From NCBI GenBank assembly GCA_004296955.1, contig SCVB01000103.1, forward strand, positions 22,886 through 86,885: a stretch of DNA of 64,000 bases, given 5' to 3'. Source of the stretch: Brevundimonas sp. (GTDB lineage Bacteria > Pseudomonadota > Alphaproteobacteria > Caulobacterales > Caulobacteraceae). The notes under the pieces were generated by a model, which had not been told where the DNA came from, made no database searches, and saw only the letters and a program-made list of their open reading frames with translations. The translations under genes and the position numbers were made by a program. This document shows, piece after piece, positions 16,520 to 25,643 of this stretch. How positions within the stretch are numbered: position 1 is the stretch's first letter; every line of letters begins with the position of its first letter.

Positions 16520-17092
16520 ATGGCGCGCGCGCAATTCCAGAAGGGTCAGAAGGTCTGGGTCGAGTGCGTCGGCGCATGGGCGCAGATCGAGAAGGTCCAG
16601 CCCGTCTGGGCCAAGGGATTCGAGGAGCCGGTCCGCGTCACCTATGACGTCGGTCTGGGCCGCGAATTCCTGGGTCACGAACTGCTGCTGCCGTCCGAGG
16701 ACCCGGCGGTCAACAGCGGCGAGACCTGGCGGCTGATGCGGGCGCGCAACAAGTGGCAAACCGCCGACGACTGCCCGCATCATCCCTTCCCGGGCACCTA
16801 TCCCGTGGTCGTGACGGACAAGGCCGACTGGGGCGGCTGGCGCGTTCCGGGCGCCGAATACGATCGCGACCCGGACCAGATCGAATTCCAGGCGCGGCTG
16901 ATCGCAGCCGCCCCGCGGCTGATGGCCCTGGCCGAGCGGCTGACCGCCTCGGTCGACGAGGCGCCCGACGACGCGCCGCCGGAACTGCAGTCGCTCGCCC
17001 GCGAAGCCCGCGCCGTGCTGAAGACGGTCACCGACGTGCTGTCGCCGCCGGCCGAGGCGGCCGCCCCGCCGCGCGAATCACAGGCGGCCTGA
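16520..17092 (+). CDS. Conserved hypothetical protein
   Basis: A 190-residue soluble protein. The N-terminal half (GQKVWVECVGAWAQIEKVQPVWAKGFEEPVRVTYDVGLGREF) looks like a small beta-barrel, rich in Trp and Val. The middle contains MRARNKWQTADDCPHHPFPGTYPVVVTD, and the last 60 residues are helical with an acidic Pro-rich tail. I do not recognise the family. It sits between a CBS protein and a PleC-like kinase on the same strand, with separate gaps of about 90-110 bases, so probably its own unit. Confidence 0.7.
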   Translation: MARAQFQKGQKVWVECVGAWAQIEKVQPVWAKGFEEPVRVTYDVGLGREFLGHELLLPSEDPAVNSGETWRLMRARNKWQTADDCPHHPFPGTYPVVVTDKADWGGWRVPGAEYDRDPDQIEFQARLIAAAPRLMALAERLTASVDEAPDDAPPELQSLAREARAVLKTVTDVLSPPAEAAAPPRESQAA

Positions 17093-17143
17093 CGCCGACG
17101 ACGTCCGACAAACGGTTGATGCTTTCCAACCAAGCCTCGACAG

Positions 17144-17185
17144 GAATCCGCGACGCAGCCTAGATTCGCGTTTCAACGTCGAATC
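17144..17185. promoter_or_regulatory. Cluster of three GANTC (CcrM-type) methylation sites
   Basis: GAATC at 17144-17148, GATTC at 17163-17167 and GAATC at 17181-17185 lie within 42 bases directly before the start of the PleC-like kinase gene. GANTC is the target of the alphaproteobacterial CcrM methyltransferase, whose methylation state times some promoters. A regulatory effect here is inference. Confidence 0.5.
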
Positions 17186-17200
17186 CCTGGGGAGAGCGCC

Positions 17201-19060
17201 TTGCGGGGTGATGAGCGCCGCATAACCAACACGGGACGGCGCGCCGCCGACCGTCACAGGGGTCCGCCTCCGTGGCTTCGCATCGCCATCCTCGCGCTGG
17301 CGCTGGCGATCACCGCCCATGTGCTGCTGGTGGCGCGAAGCCTCGACGGCCCGGTCGCAACCGCTTCAGGCATCGGCTGGAGCGAGCTCTGGGTCCTCGG
17401 GCCTCCCATCGCGATCGGCCTGTTCACCCTCGCCCTCGTCCTGCACATGCAGCGCCGTCAGCAGGGCATCAGCCGCGAATGGGCGGCCTCGGAACGGCGG
17501 TTCCGCGGCGCCGTCGAGGCGGCCCGGTGCGGCGTCTGGGAATGGGACACCGAGACCGGCCAGGTCACCATCTCCGACTATATGGCCGAGCTGATGGGGC
17601 TGGATCGCAGCGGATCGATCCCGTCCGAGGAGGTCATGGCCCGGATCCATCCCCGCTATCATGACGCGGTCCAGCACGCGCTGCGCCAGGCCCAGACCTT
17701 CGGCGCCTTCGACGTCAGCTTTCCCGTGCCGGACGCACAGGGACGGGCGCGCTGGATCGACGCCCGGGGCCAGGCGCGCGGCGACCGCGGCGACGAAGGG
17801 TTCACCAGCGTGCTGGGCGTGGCCCTCGACACCACCGAGGCTCGTCGGGCCAAGAGCCAGGCCCAGGCGGCCGAGAGCCGACTGCGCGACGGCATCGAGA
17901 GCGTGTCCGACGCCTTCGTCCTGTTCGACAAGAACGGGCGGCTGATCCTGTCCAACCAGGCCTTCCAGGACGCGTTCGGTTTCGAGCCGGGCGTGCTGCG
18001 CCGGGGGGTGTTCAAACAGGACCTGAACCAGATCGCCGCCCTGGCCATCAAGTCCGACCAGCCGGCGACCGGCGGCCGGGCCGGGGCGCGCGAGGTCGAA
18101 CTGCATGACGGGCGCTGGCTGCAGCTGGTCGAGCGTTTCACCTCGGACGGCGGCTCCGTGGTTACGGCGGCCGACATCACCGCCATCAAGCAGAAGGAGG
18201 CCGAGCGCCAGCGCGCCACCGAACGTCTGCACGTCACCATCACCGAGCTGGAGGACCGCGAGGAGAAGCTGTCGCAGTTGGCCCGGAAATACGAAGTGGC
18301 GATGACCCGGGCCGAGGCGGCGAACCAGGCCAAGTCCGAATTCCTCGCCAATATGAGCCACGAACTGCGCACCCCGCTGAACGCCATCAACGGCTTCTCG
18401 GAGATCATGGCCGGCGAGATGTTCGGCCCGCTCGGCGACCCCAAATACAAGGGTTACGCCGCCGATATCCTGAAGTCGGGCCAGCATCTGCTGTCGCTGA
18501 TCAACGATGTCCTCGACATGGCCAAGATCGAGGCCGGCAAGCTGACGCTGCACTATGAGGCCGTGTCGATGAAGGACGTGGTCGACGACGCCGCCCGGCT
18601 GATGCGCGGCAAGATCGAGGAGGCGGGACTGAACCTGCTGGTCGACGCCCCCGAACTGCCAGAGATCGAGGCCGACTATCGCGGCCTGAAACAGGTGGTG
18701 CTGAACCTGATCTCGAATGCGGTGAAATTCACGCCCGAGGGCGGGCATATCGTGGTGGCCCTGTCGCGCGAGGACGACGACCGGCTGCGGATCGCCGTCA
18801 CCGACACCGGCATCGGCATCGCCGCCGAGGACCTGGACCGGCTGGCCCGCCCCTTCGAACAGGTCGAGGGCCAGCATTCCAAGACGACACAGGGCACGGG
18901 GCTGGGCCTGGCCCTGACCAAGTCCCTCATCGAGCTGCACGGCGGGACGCTGAGCATCGAGAGCGAACCGGGGCGCGGCACAACGGTCAGCTTCGACCTG
19001 CCGATCAAACGGCCGGGGCAGCCGGCGCAGCGTCAGCCGAGCCAGGCCCGGGCCGCCTGA
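17201..19060 (+). CDS. PleC-like PAS-domain sensor histidine kinase
   Basis: A 619-residue kinase. Two membrane segments lie near residues 25-45 and 65-85. Two PAS-like domains follow (about 95-215 and 225-330), then a coiled coil, then HisKA with the phospho-acceptor His387 in FLANMSHELRTPLN. The continuation NGFSEIMAGEMFGPLGDPKY matches the PleC/DivJ/PdhS subgroup that acts on DivK-type regulators. The HATPase_c motifs NLISNAVKF, DTGIGI and GTGLGLAL are intact. No receiver domain is present. The start is TTG with GGGGAGA upstream. Orthology to Caulobacter PleC is not proven. Confidence 0.88.
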   Translation: MRGDERRITNTGRRAADRHRGPPPWLRIAILALALAITAHVLLVARSLDGPVATASGIGWSELWVLGPPIAIGLFTLALVLHMQRRQQGISREWAASERRFRGAVEAARCGVWEWDTETGQVTISDYMAELMGLDRSGSIPSEEVMARIHPRYHDAVQHALRQAQTFGAFDVSFPVPDAQGRARWIDARGQARGDRGDEGFTSVLGVALDTTEARRAKSQAQAAESRLRDGIESVSDAFVLFDKNGRLILSNQAFQDAFGFEPGVLRRGVFKQDLNQIAALAIKSDQPATGGRAGAREVELHDGRWLQLVERFTSDGGSVVTAADITAIKQKEAERQRATERLHVTITELEDREEKLSQLARKYEVAMTRAEAANQAKSEFLANMSHELRTPLNAINGFSEIMAGEMFGPLGDPKYKGYAADILKSGQHLLSLINDVLDMAKIEAGKLTLHYEAVSMKDVVDDAARLMRGKIEEAGLNLLVDAPELPEIEADYRGLKQVVLNLISNAVKFTPEGGHIVVALSREDDDRLRIAVTDTGIGIAAEDLDRLARPFEQVEGQHSKTTQGTGLGLALTKSLIELHGGTLSIESEPGRGTTVSFDLPIKRPGQPAQRQPSQARAA

Positions 19061-19067
19061 GGCCCGA

Positions 19068-19586
19068 TCAGGCCGCCGGCGCGCCTCTGGACGGCGCCGG
19101 GTGCGCCGGCCGGCCGCCGCGATCGCGGCCCGCGGCGCGGCCGCGACGGGTCAGGATTTCCGACAGCGCCCGCCGGTCGTCCGGCTCCAGCGTCGCCAGC
19201 AGGGCGACGGCGTCGGCTTCCAGCCGGGCCCGCCCCCGCAGCTCCGCCGTGCGCGACTGCTCCAGAAGCGCCGCGGCCCGGGCCGTATCGAACGTGGCGG
19301 AACGGCCCATCTCGACGGCCTGACGCCGTTTCAGCCGCGCCTCCTCGAAATCGGGACGCGCCGCCAGGGCGGAAGCCCGCAGGGTGTCGCGCACCCGCTC
19401 GCGGACGGCGGGATCGAGCTGGTCGATCAACCGCATCGGCGAGCCGGCCCGGGCCGGGCGATGCTGGGCCTCAACCCGGTTCTCGACCTGGGCGCGGGTG
19501 ATGACCAGGGTGGTCACGGCGGCGGCGGCGAACAGGTTGAGCGCGACCGAGGCGGCCAGGGCGATCTTCAGGGCCTTGGGGCTCAT
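19068..19586 (-). CDS. Periplasmic Spy/CnrR-like sensor protein
   Basis: A 172-residue membrane-anchored protein. One N-terminal helix (IALAASVALNLFAAAAVTTLVI) is followed by an all-helical periplasmic domain with the LTxxQ-like pattern of heavy-metal resistance/Spy proteins (LIDQLDPAVRERVRDTLR, then LEPDDRRALSEILTRRG). The end is Arg/Gly-rich. It overlaps the anti-sigma gene by 4 bases (ATGA). Such proteins often act as the periplasmic sensor in an ECF sigma circuit, as CnrX does. The signal is unknown. Confidence 0.7.
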   Translation of the reverse strand: MSPKALKIALAASVALNLFAAAAVTTLVITRAQVENRVEAQHRPARAGSPMRLIDQLDPAVRERVRDTLRASALAARPDFEEARLKRRQAVEMGRSATFDTARAAALLEQSRTAELRGRARLEADAVALLATLEPDDRRALSEILTRRGRAAGRDRGGRPAHPAPSRGAPAA

Positions 19587-20020
19587 CCCAGCACCTCCGC
19601 GTCATCCACGCCCAGCAACGAAGCCTGGTAGAGCACGGCCTCGGCCTGGACGTCCGCGGTCAGCCAGCTGGTCATCATCACGCCCGCGATGACGCCGGCG
19701 CAGGCGGCGGCGGCCCAGCCGGCCCCCATGGCCAGCGCCAGACGATCCAGCCACCGGCGGCCCTCACGGCGCGCCTTGAGGCCCGCATCCGCGGCGGAGG
19801 CGATGACGCGATCGCGCAGGGCCATGGACGGCAGGGCGACGCGCGATTCATGCAGCAGGGCGTCGGCCGCATCCGCCTCGGCCAGGGCCGGGCCGGCCAG
19901 GGCCGGGTGCGCGGCCGCAAAGGCCCGGGCCGCCGCGCGTTCCGACTCGGGCCAGCGGCGCGCATCGGCGCCATAGGCCGCCACCAGGGCGAGGAACCGT
20001 TCGGACGTCATCTCAATCAT
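19583..20020 (-). CDS. Putative membrane anti-sigma factor
   Basis: A 145-residue protein. The first 95 residues are cytoplasmic and helical (SERFLALVAAYGADARRWPESERAAARAF, a pattern common in alphaproteobacterial anti-sigma factors). A single membrane helix (GAGWAAAACAGVIAGVMMTSWL) and a short periplasmic tail follow. No zinc HxxxCxxC motif is visible. Its start codon overlaps the stop of the ECF sigma gene (ATGA), and its end overlaps the Spy-like gene in the same way. The role is assigned mainly from this arrangement. Confidence 0.72.
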   Translation of the reverse strand: MIEMTSERFLALVAAYGADARRWPESERAAARAFAAAHPALAGPALAEADAADALLHESRVALPSMALRDRVIASAADAGLKARREGRRWLDRLALAMGAGWAAAACAGVIAGVMMTSWLTADVQAEAVLYQASLLGVDDAEVLG

Positions 20021-20580
20021 GCTCCTTCAGCACCCGGCCGAATATCGGCAAGGGCCTGCCTCAACGCCCGCCGTCCTCGCGACAGCAGGCTTTCCAGCGC
20101 CTCGACGCTGATCTCCATCAGGGCCGCGGCCTCGATGTTGGTCATCTCCTGATAGTGACACAGGACGATGGCCTCGCGCTGGCGGTCCGGCAGACGCGCC
20201 AGGGCGAGGTCGACCCGCGCGCCGATATCCGCCGCCAGCAAACCCCGGTCCGGGGCCGGGCCGGGGTCGGGCCGGTCGGGCGGCGTCGCCGTGGGCGTCT
20301 CGCGCCGCCGCCTCAGCCGGTCGTAGCAGAGGTTCAGACCGACCCGATGCAGCCAGGTGTCGAACTTGGCCTGGCCCGGGGTCCAGCGCGGAGCCTGTTT
20401 CCAGGCCCTCAGCATGGCGTCCTGGGCCACATCCTCGGCCTCGGCCGGATCGCCCAGCATGCGCTGGGCGAGCGCCAGCATGCGCGGCAGCTTGCGCGCC
20501 ACCATCGCCTGGATGGCCGCGGGGTCGCCCTGACCCACGCGACGCACCAGCTCCTCGTCGGGGTCGGCGATCAGCGCCAA
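20017..20580 (-). CDS. ECF-type RNA polymerase sigma factor
   Basis: A 187-residue sigma-70 family protein with region 2 (LALAQRMLGDPAEAEDVAQDAMLRAWKQAP...FDTWLHRVGLNLCYDRLRR) and region 4 (LARLPDRQREAIVLCHYQEMTNIEAAALMEISVEALESLLSRGRRAL). These direct RNA polymerase to a small regulon, usually including its own operon. The start is TTG at 20580, since no nearer ATG precedes region 2. It is followed at once by its likely anti-sigma gene and preceded, 66 bases away, by an EF-hand gene on the same strand. Confidence 0.92.
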   Translation of the reverse strand: MALIADPDEELVRRVGQGDPAAIQAMVARKLPRMLALAQRMLGDPAEAEDVAQDAMLRAWKQAPRWTPGQAKFDTWLHRVGLNLCYDRLRRRRETPTATPPDRPDPGPAPDRGLLAADIGARVDLALARLPDRQREAIVLCHYQEMTNIEAAALMEISVEALESLLSRGRRALRQALADIRPGAEGA

Positions 20581-20646
20581 TCCGGCCCTCTTCCATCGTT
20601 ACAGAAAGGGTCGCCCGGCTCATGACCGCCGTCCCCGACACCATCC

Positions 20647-21276
20647 TTACTCCGAAGCGGGCGCCGGGGGCGACGCCTGTCGCGCCGCGCGGCGTTCGAC
20701 CATCCGCGCGCGGCGATTCTCGCGCATGGCCTGGCGGCCGGCGCGGCCCTCTTCAGCGGTGACGAAGCCGTCATGGTCGCCGTCGAGGCGGTCGAAATGC
20801 TGCCCGGCGCGGGTCTGGACCTCGGCGATCACCACCGGTCCCCGGCCGCCCTCCGTCCCGGCCATGCCGCGCGGTCCATGACCCGGACCGCGATGGGCGC
20901 GCATTTGACGCGGGCCGTGGGCGGCGCGGCCTTCGCCGCGGGCCGAGCGGGCGGCGTCGAATTCGGCGCGGCTGACGGAGCCGTCGTCATCAGCGTCCAG
21001 CCGGTCGAAGCGGGCGTCGGCGCGGGCGGCCATATGCGCCTGCATGCCGGCGCGGCGCTCCTCGGCGGAGACCGAGCCGTCGCGATCGGCGTCCATGGCG
21101 GTCAGGCGCTGTACCCGGCCGTCGACGAATTCGGCGCGGCTGAGCCGGCTGTCGCCGTCCGTATCGGCGCGCATCGCCCGGGCCGGACGGTCCGGAGCCT
21201 GTTGGGCGACGGCGACGCCGGCGGCGGCGGCGAGCGCCATGGCGGCCAGGCCGCTGACCAGAAGGGTCTTGTTCAT
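20647..21276 (-). CDS. Secreted EF-hand protein with four calcium-binding loops
   Basis: A 209-residue periplasmic protein with a signal peptide (MNKTLLVSGLAAMALAAAAG). Four EF-hand loops are readable: DTDGDSRLSRAEF, DADRDGSVSAEER, DADDDGSVSRAEF and DGDHDGFVTAEEG, each with acidic residues at positions 1, 3, 5 and usually 12. Between loops 3 and 4 is an Arg/Gly/His-rich linker. Calcium binding is expected from the loops. Located just upstream of the ECF sigma gene on the same strand, so it may be part of or a target of that circuit. Confidence 0.88.
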   Translation of the reverse strand: MNKTLLVSGLAAMALAAAAGVAVAQQAPDRPARAMRADTDGDSRLSRAEFVDGRVQRLTAMDADRDGSVSAEERRAGMQAHMAARADARFDRLDADDDGSVSRAEFDAARSARGEGRAAHGPRQMRAHRGPGHGPRGMAGTEGGRGPVVIAEVQTRAGQHFDRLDGDHDGFVTAEEGRAGRQAMRENRRARMVERRAARQASPPAPASE

Positions 21277-21342
21277 CTCGATATCTCCATGGCCGCCGGG
21301 TGCGGCCTCTGTCCCTGTCTCGAGAGTCAAACGCGGATCGGG

Positions 21343-24231
21343 TCAGTCTCCGTCGCGGGGCGCCGGCAGGGCTGTTTCGAAGGCCGCGCGGGCCGCCGTC
21401 CGCACCGCCGCCAGCCGCTGTTTCAACTCGCTGAAATCGGCGAGGCCCGCCGCTTCCGCGAGGCGCCGCCGGAAGCCTTCGGGCTCCTGGTCGGGATCGG
21501 GACGGTCGTCGAAGGCCGCGCCGAGGACCTGGCTGAGCGCCTGCTGCAGTCGCCAGGCCTCGGCGAGATCCGGATCGGCGGCGAGGGCTTCCGGCGTTGA
21601 GACGGTCAGCGGCGCCCCGGCCGCGGCCGCCGTCAGCTGGCGGACCTGGGCGACGAATTCGGCGTCGACCTGGCCGCCGGGCGCGAGCTTGAGGTCCCAG
21701 GGACCCTGTCCGGGCCGCTCGCGCGCCATCAGATCCCGCATCCGCCGGGCGTCGGCGGCGACGCTCACGCCCGGCCGGGGCCGGCGCAGGATGGCCTCCA
21801 GCGACGCCGAGGTCCGGGCGCCGAAGGCGGGATCGTCGGTCCAGACCACGCGGGCGCGGGTCAGGGCCATGAACTCCCAGGTGTCGGCCTCGGTCGCATA
21901 ATAGTCCTCGACCGCCGACAGCCGCAGCGACACCGGCCCCTTGGCCGCGCCGGGCCGCAGGCGCATGTCGACCTCGTACAGCCCGCCCTCGGCCGTATGC
22001 GCCGACAGGGCCGCGATCAGCCGCTGGGTGAAGCGGGAATAGAAGACGCCGGCGGCCCAGCCCTTGCCGTCGGACGCCGCCTCGGGCGGGGCGTCATAGA
22101 CGGTCATCAGATCGAGGTCCGAACTGGCGGTCATCTCGCGCGATCCGGCCTTGCCGAGGGCGACGACGGCCACGGAACCGCCCGGCAGTGCTCCGCCCTG
22201 ACGGACGGTCTCGGCCATGGCGGCCGGCGCCAGGGCGTCCATGACGGCGTCGGCCAGGGCGGTGTAGGCGCGACCGGCCGGCTCCGGCCCGATGCGGCCG
22301 GTCAGGGTCTGGACGCCGATGCGGAACATCTGGTCGCGATGGAGGCGGCGCACGGCGTTCATGGCGCCTTCGAAATCCGGCGCGGCGCGTGCTTCATCGG
22401 CCATCTGGTCAAACAGGCCCGTGTTGACGCCCAGCTGGGTATGGAAGCGGGCGTCCAGCATGCTGTCGAGGGCGGCGGGATAGCGGCCCAGGGTGCGCGC
22501 CAGTCGGGGGGCGAAGGCCATGACGCCGACCACCAGGTCGAACAGCTTCGGCTGGGCCAGGAACAGGGCCTGGACCTGCACGCCGCTGTTCAGGCCGGCG
22601 AAGAAGACGGCGAAGCGGCGGAAGGCGGCGTCGGCGGCGCCGGTGTCGGCCAGGGCCGTCAACAGGCGGGGGGCCAGCCGGGTGAACAGCTCCCGGCCCC
22701 GCGCCGAGCGGGTGGCCGGGATGCGCCCGTGGTGCCAGCTGCGGATCGTGTCGGCCACGCCCGCCGGCTCGGTGAATCCCATCCGCCCCAGGGTCGCCAG
22801 GGTTTCGGGATCGTTCTCGACCCCCGTGAAGACGAGGGAGCCATAGGGGGAGGACAGGGCCTCCTCGCCCTCAAACAGTTCGCCATAGGTGCGGTTGACC
22901 CCGACCAGCACGGCCTCGACCCGGCCGTCGAAGGCGGCGAGGTCGCCTTCCCCCGCCAGCGCAGCCACCGCCGCCCGCGCCGCGGGCTCGACCGGCAGGG
23001 TGTGGGTCTGTTCGTCGTGGAGCATCTGCACCCGGTGCTCCAGCCCGCGCAGCTCGACATAGGCGGCGGTCAGGGCGGCGCAGGCTCCGGCGCTGACATG
23101 GCCGGCGTCGCGCAGGGCGGCGAGGGCGTCGACGGTGCGCGGACTGCGCAGCGCCGGATCGCGGCCGCCGAGGATCAACTGCTGCGTCTGGGCGAAGAAT
23201 TCGATCTCGCGGATGCCGCCGCGACCCAGTTTCAGATTGGAGCCGGCGGCGTCCATGGCCTCGCCAGTCTTGTGGACGTGGATCTGGCGCTTGATCGACT
23301 GGATGTCGAGGATGGCCGGATAGTCGAGGCTGCGCCGCCAGATGAAGGGCCGCAGCGCCTTGAGGAAGTCGGCGCCGGCGGCCAGGTCCCCGACGACCGG
23401 ACGGGCCTTGATGAAGGCCGCCCGCTCCCAGTTCTGGCCGACGCTCTCATAGTAGGCGAGCGCCATGGGGGCGGCGACTACAGGCGGAGTGGACGACGGA
23501 TCGGGCCGCAGCCGCAGGTCGAAGCGGAAGACATAGCCGTCGCCGGTCCGCTCCTGCATCAGCGAGGCCAGGGCGTGGGCGGCGCGATCGACGAATTTCT
23601 GCGGCTCCACCCCCTCGGCCAAGGCGCTCTCCAGCGCCTCCGGCTCCCAGAACAGGCTGACGTCGATGTCGGAGGAATAGTTGAGCTCGAAGGCACCGTG
23701 CTTGCCCATGGCGAAGCCGAACAGGCCCGGCACCGGGCCGCGGGGATCGTCGGCGGCGGACGCCAGCTTGCCCCGCTCCCGCTGGTCATGGGCCACGGCG
23801 CGCAGGGCGGCCTGGACCGAGGCGTCCGCGAAGCGGCTGAGCGCCCCGGTGACGGCGTCGAGGTCCCAGACTCCCCCGAGGTCGGCCAGGGCGGTGAGCA
23901 GGTGAAGCTCGGCCTTGAGCCGGCGAAGCGGGGCGCGGACCGCGTCGGCGCCGTCGGTCAGGGTCGAGGTGCGCGCGAGGATGTCGGCCAGCCGGTCCTG
24001 CGGATCGTCGGCCAGAACGGCGTCCAGACGGTCGGGCCAGCGCCGGGCCAGGCCGAACAGATAGGGCGAGGCGGCGAAAACCGGGGCCAGGGCGGGCCAG
24101 GCGGCCTCCAGCCGGTCGCTCCAGCCGGCCTCGCGCGCCGCTTCCGACAACCGCTCCCGGGCGCGGTCCGCGGCCTCGGAGTCGATCACTGGGCCGCAGG
24201 GAGCCAGCACGTCGCCCAGGGGCGCGCTCAT
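21343..24231 (-). CDS. glnE: Glutamine synthetase adenylyltransferase/deadenylylase
   Basis: A 962-residue bifunctional enzyme that adenylylates and deadenylylates glutamine synthetase in response to PII. Two nucleotidyltransferase domains are visible: the N-terminal one with FAMGKHGAFELNYSSDIDVSLF (deadenylylase side) and the C-terminal one with VVALGKAGSREMTASSDLDLM (adenylylase side). The C-terminal regulatory helix bundle is present. Length and domain order are normal. Its ATG overlaps the stop of the upstream histidine kinase gene by 4 bases, so it is translationally coupled to a two-component system. Confidence 0.96.
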   Translation of the reverse strand: MSAPLGDVLAPCGPVIDSEAADRARERLSEAAREAGWSDRLEAAWPALAPVFAASPYLFGLARRWPDRLDAVLADDPQDRLADILARTSTLTDGADAVRAPLRRLKAELHLLTALADLGGVWDLDAVTGALSRFADASVQAALRAVAHDQRERGKLASAADDPRGPVPGLFGFAMGKHGAFELNYSSDIDVSLFWEPEALESALAEGVEPQKFVDRAAHALASLMQERTGDGYVFRFDLRLRPDPSSTPPVVAAPMALAYYESVGQNWERAAFIKARPVVGDLAAGADFLKALRPFIWRRSLDYPAILDIQSIKRQIHVHKTGEAMDAAGSNLKLGRGGIREIEFFAQTQQLILGGRDPALRSPRTVDALAALRDAGHVSAGACAALTAAYVELRGLEHRVQMLHDEQTHTLPVEPAARAAVAALAGEGDLAAFDGRVEAVLVGVNRTYGELFEGEEALSSPYGSLVFTGVENDPETLATLGRMGFTEPAGVADTIRSWHHGRIPATRSARGRELFTRLAPRLLTALADTGAADAAFRRFAVFFAGLNSGVQVQALFLAQPKLFDLVVGVMAFAPRLARTLGRYPAALDSMLDARFHTQLGVNTGLFDQMADEARAAPDFEGAMNAVRRLHRDQMFRIGVQTLTGRIGPEPAGRAYTALADAVMDALAPAAMAETVRQGGALPGGSVAVVALGKAGSREMTASSDLDLMTVYDAPPEAASDGKGWAAGVFYSRFTQRLIAALSAHTAEGGLYEVDMRLRPGAAKGPVSLRLSAVEDYYATEADTWEFMALTRARVVWTDDPAFGARTSASLEAILRRPRPGVSVAADARRMRDLMARERPGQGPWDLKLAPGGQVDAEFVAQVRQLTAAAAGAPLTVSTPEALAADPDLAEAWRLQQALSQVLGAAFDDRPDPDQEPEGFRRRLAEAAGLADFSELKQRLAAVRTAARAAFETALPAPRDGD

Positions 24232-25634
24232 TCCGCCGCCGGCAGGACCAGAGCCACGCGCAGGCCGGGGCCGAAGCCGCCGTATTCGCCAGGTCCCTCA
24301 TCCAGCAGAATGCGGCCGCCATGGGCCTCCATCACCGCCCCGACCAGCGACAGGCCGAGGCCCGAGCCGGCCTCGGTGCGGCTGTTGTCCAGCCGGACGA
24401 AGCGTTCGATGACCCGCTCGCGATCCGCCTCGGGCACGCCCGGGCCGGTGTCGGTGACCGAGAATTCGATGTCGCCCGACGAGCGCCGCCGGGCGCGCAG
24501 CATCACGGCGCCCCCCGTCGGGGTGTATTTGATGGCGTTGTCGATGATGTTGGCCAGGGCCTGGGCGAGGAAGGGCTGGTTGCCCTCGATCATCAGGCCG
24601 CGCTCGATCTCGGCCGAGAACTCCAGACCCTTGTCCTCCGAGGCGGGCTCATAGAGCTCGGCCATGTCGGCGGCCAGGTCGGCGGCGTCGAACAGCTTCG
24701 GATCGGGCGTGCGTCCCGCGGCGGCCTGCAGCCGGGCGATGGCGAGGACAGTGTTGAAGGTCTTGAGCAGGTTGTCGGCCTCGTCGAGCGCCAGCTGGAC
24801 CGCGTCGACGCCGTTGATCTTGCCGGCGTCGGCGTCCATCAGCGCCACTTCCAGCTTGGCCCGCATCCGGGTCAGGGGCGAGCGTAGGTCGTGGGCGATG
24901 GCGTCGCCGGCGTGGCGGATCGAGGCCATCGACCCTTCCAGCCGCTCGAGCATGGTGTTCAGACCGGCGCCCAGTTCGTCCAGCTCGTCGCCGGAGTTCC
25001 GCACTACGGCGCGGGCCTTGAGGTCGCCCTCCTGCACCGCCGTGACGACCTTGTTCAGCCGGCCCATGGCGCGTTCCAGATTTCGGCTGACCAGCACCCC
25101 GCCGGCCAGGCCGAGCAGGAGCACGATCCCCATGGCGGTCCACAGCGCCTGGGTCAGACGCGCCAGATAGGCTTCGGTGTCGCCCAGGGACTGGCCGACG
25201 AACAGCATCCCTCCCCCCGACAGACGCACCTGCACGCCGCGGACCTGGGGCCGGGTGACCCGTCCCTCAACGTCCGTGTCGGTGAAGGGGAAGGTGATCC
25301 ACTGCTGGTCTTCCTGCAGCGTCTCGATGGGGAAGTTGGTCAGGCTGCCGGTGACCTGGCTGCCGTCGGGGTTCTTGAGCAGATAGAGGAAGGAGTTGTC
25401 GCGCAGGGTCCGGTCGATCAGCGCCATGTTGAGCGCGTCGAAGCCACGCTCCTTGTAGATGCCGGTCAGCACCTGCATCTCGCCGCGCACCTCGCGCTCG
25501 GCCTTGGTCCGCGCCTCGGAGGCCGAGGCGAAATAGACCCAGGCGAGGATGGCGCTGGCCGCCGCCGCGAACAGGGCAAGGAACAGCAGCGTCAGCCGGA
25601 AGGGCGTGCGGCGGAGTAGAGAGGGGAGCCGCAT
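24228..25634 (-). CDS. HAMP-containing sensor histidine kinase
   Basis: A 468-residue membrane kinase. The first helix (FRLTLLFLALFAAAASAILAWVYF) and second helix (ALWTAMGIVLLLGLAGGVLV) enclose a periplasmic sensor of about 130 residues. HAMP follows, then HisKA with His248 in AIAHDLRSPLTRM, then HATPase_c with NIIDNAIKYT, DTGPGV and GSGLGLSL. It partners the OmpR-type regulator 9 bases upstream. The operon runs regulator-kinase-glnE; degP lies just before it but behind a terminator. Signal unknown; envelope stress is a reasonable guess from degP. Confidence 0.9.
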   Translation of the reverse strand: MRLPSLLRRTPFRLTLLFLALFAAAASAILAWVYFASASEARTKAEREVRGEMQVLTGIYKERGFDALNMALIDRTLRDNSFLYLLKNPDGSQVTGSLTNFPIETLQEDQQWITFPFTDTDVEGRVTRPQVRGVQVRLSGGGMLFVGQSLGDTEAYLARLTQALWTAMGIVLLLGLAGGVLVSRNLERAMGRLNKVVTAVQEGDLKARAVVRNSGDELDELGAGLNTMLERLEGSMASIRHAGDAIAHDLRSPLTRMRAKLEVALMDADAGKINGVDAVQLALDEADNLLKTFNTVLAIARLQAAAGRTPDPKLFDAADLAADMAELYEPASEDKGLEFSAEIERGLMIEGNQPFLAQALANIIDNAIKYTPTGGAVMLRARRRSSGDIEFSVTDTGPGVPEADRERVIERFVRLDNSRTEAGSGLGLSLVGAVMEAHGGRILLDEGPGEYGGFGPGLRVALVLPAAE

Positions 25635-25643
25635 CGACGTCGC

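Noticed and set aside
21997-24654. Very long open frame on the plus strand opposite glnE (and similar long antisense frames opposite ccmF, the VWA gene and ftsH)
   Set aside because: These are by-products of high GC at third codon positions. They show no domain, have odd Gln/Gly/His/Arg composition, and lie opposite genes with clear family motifs.
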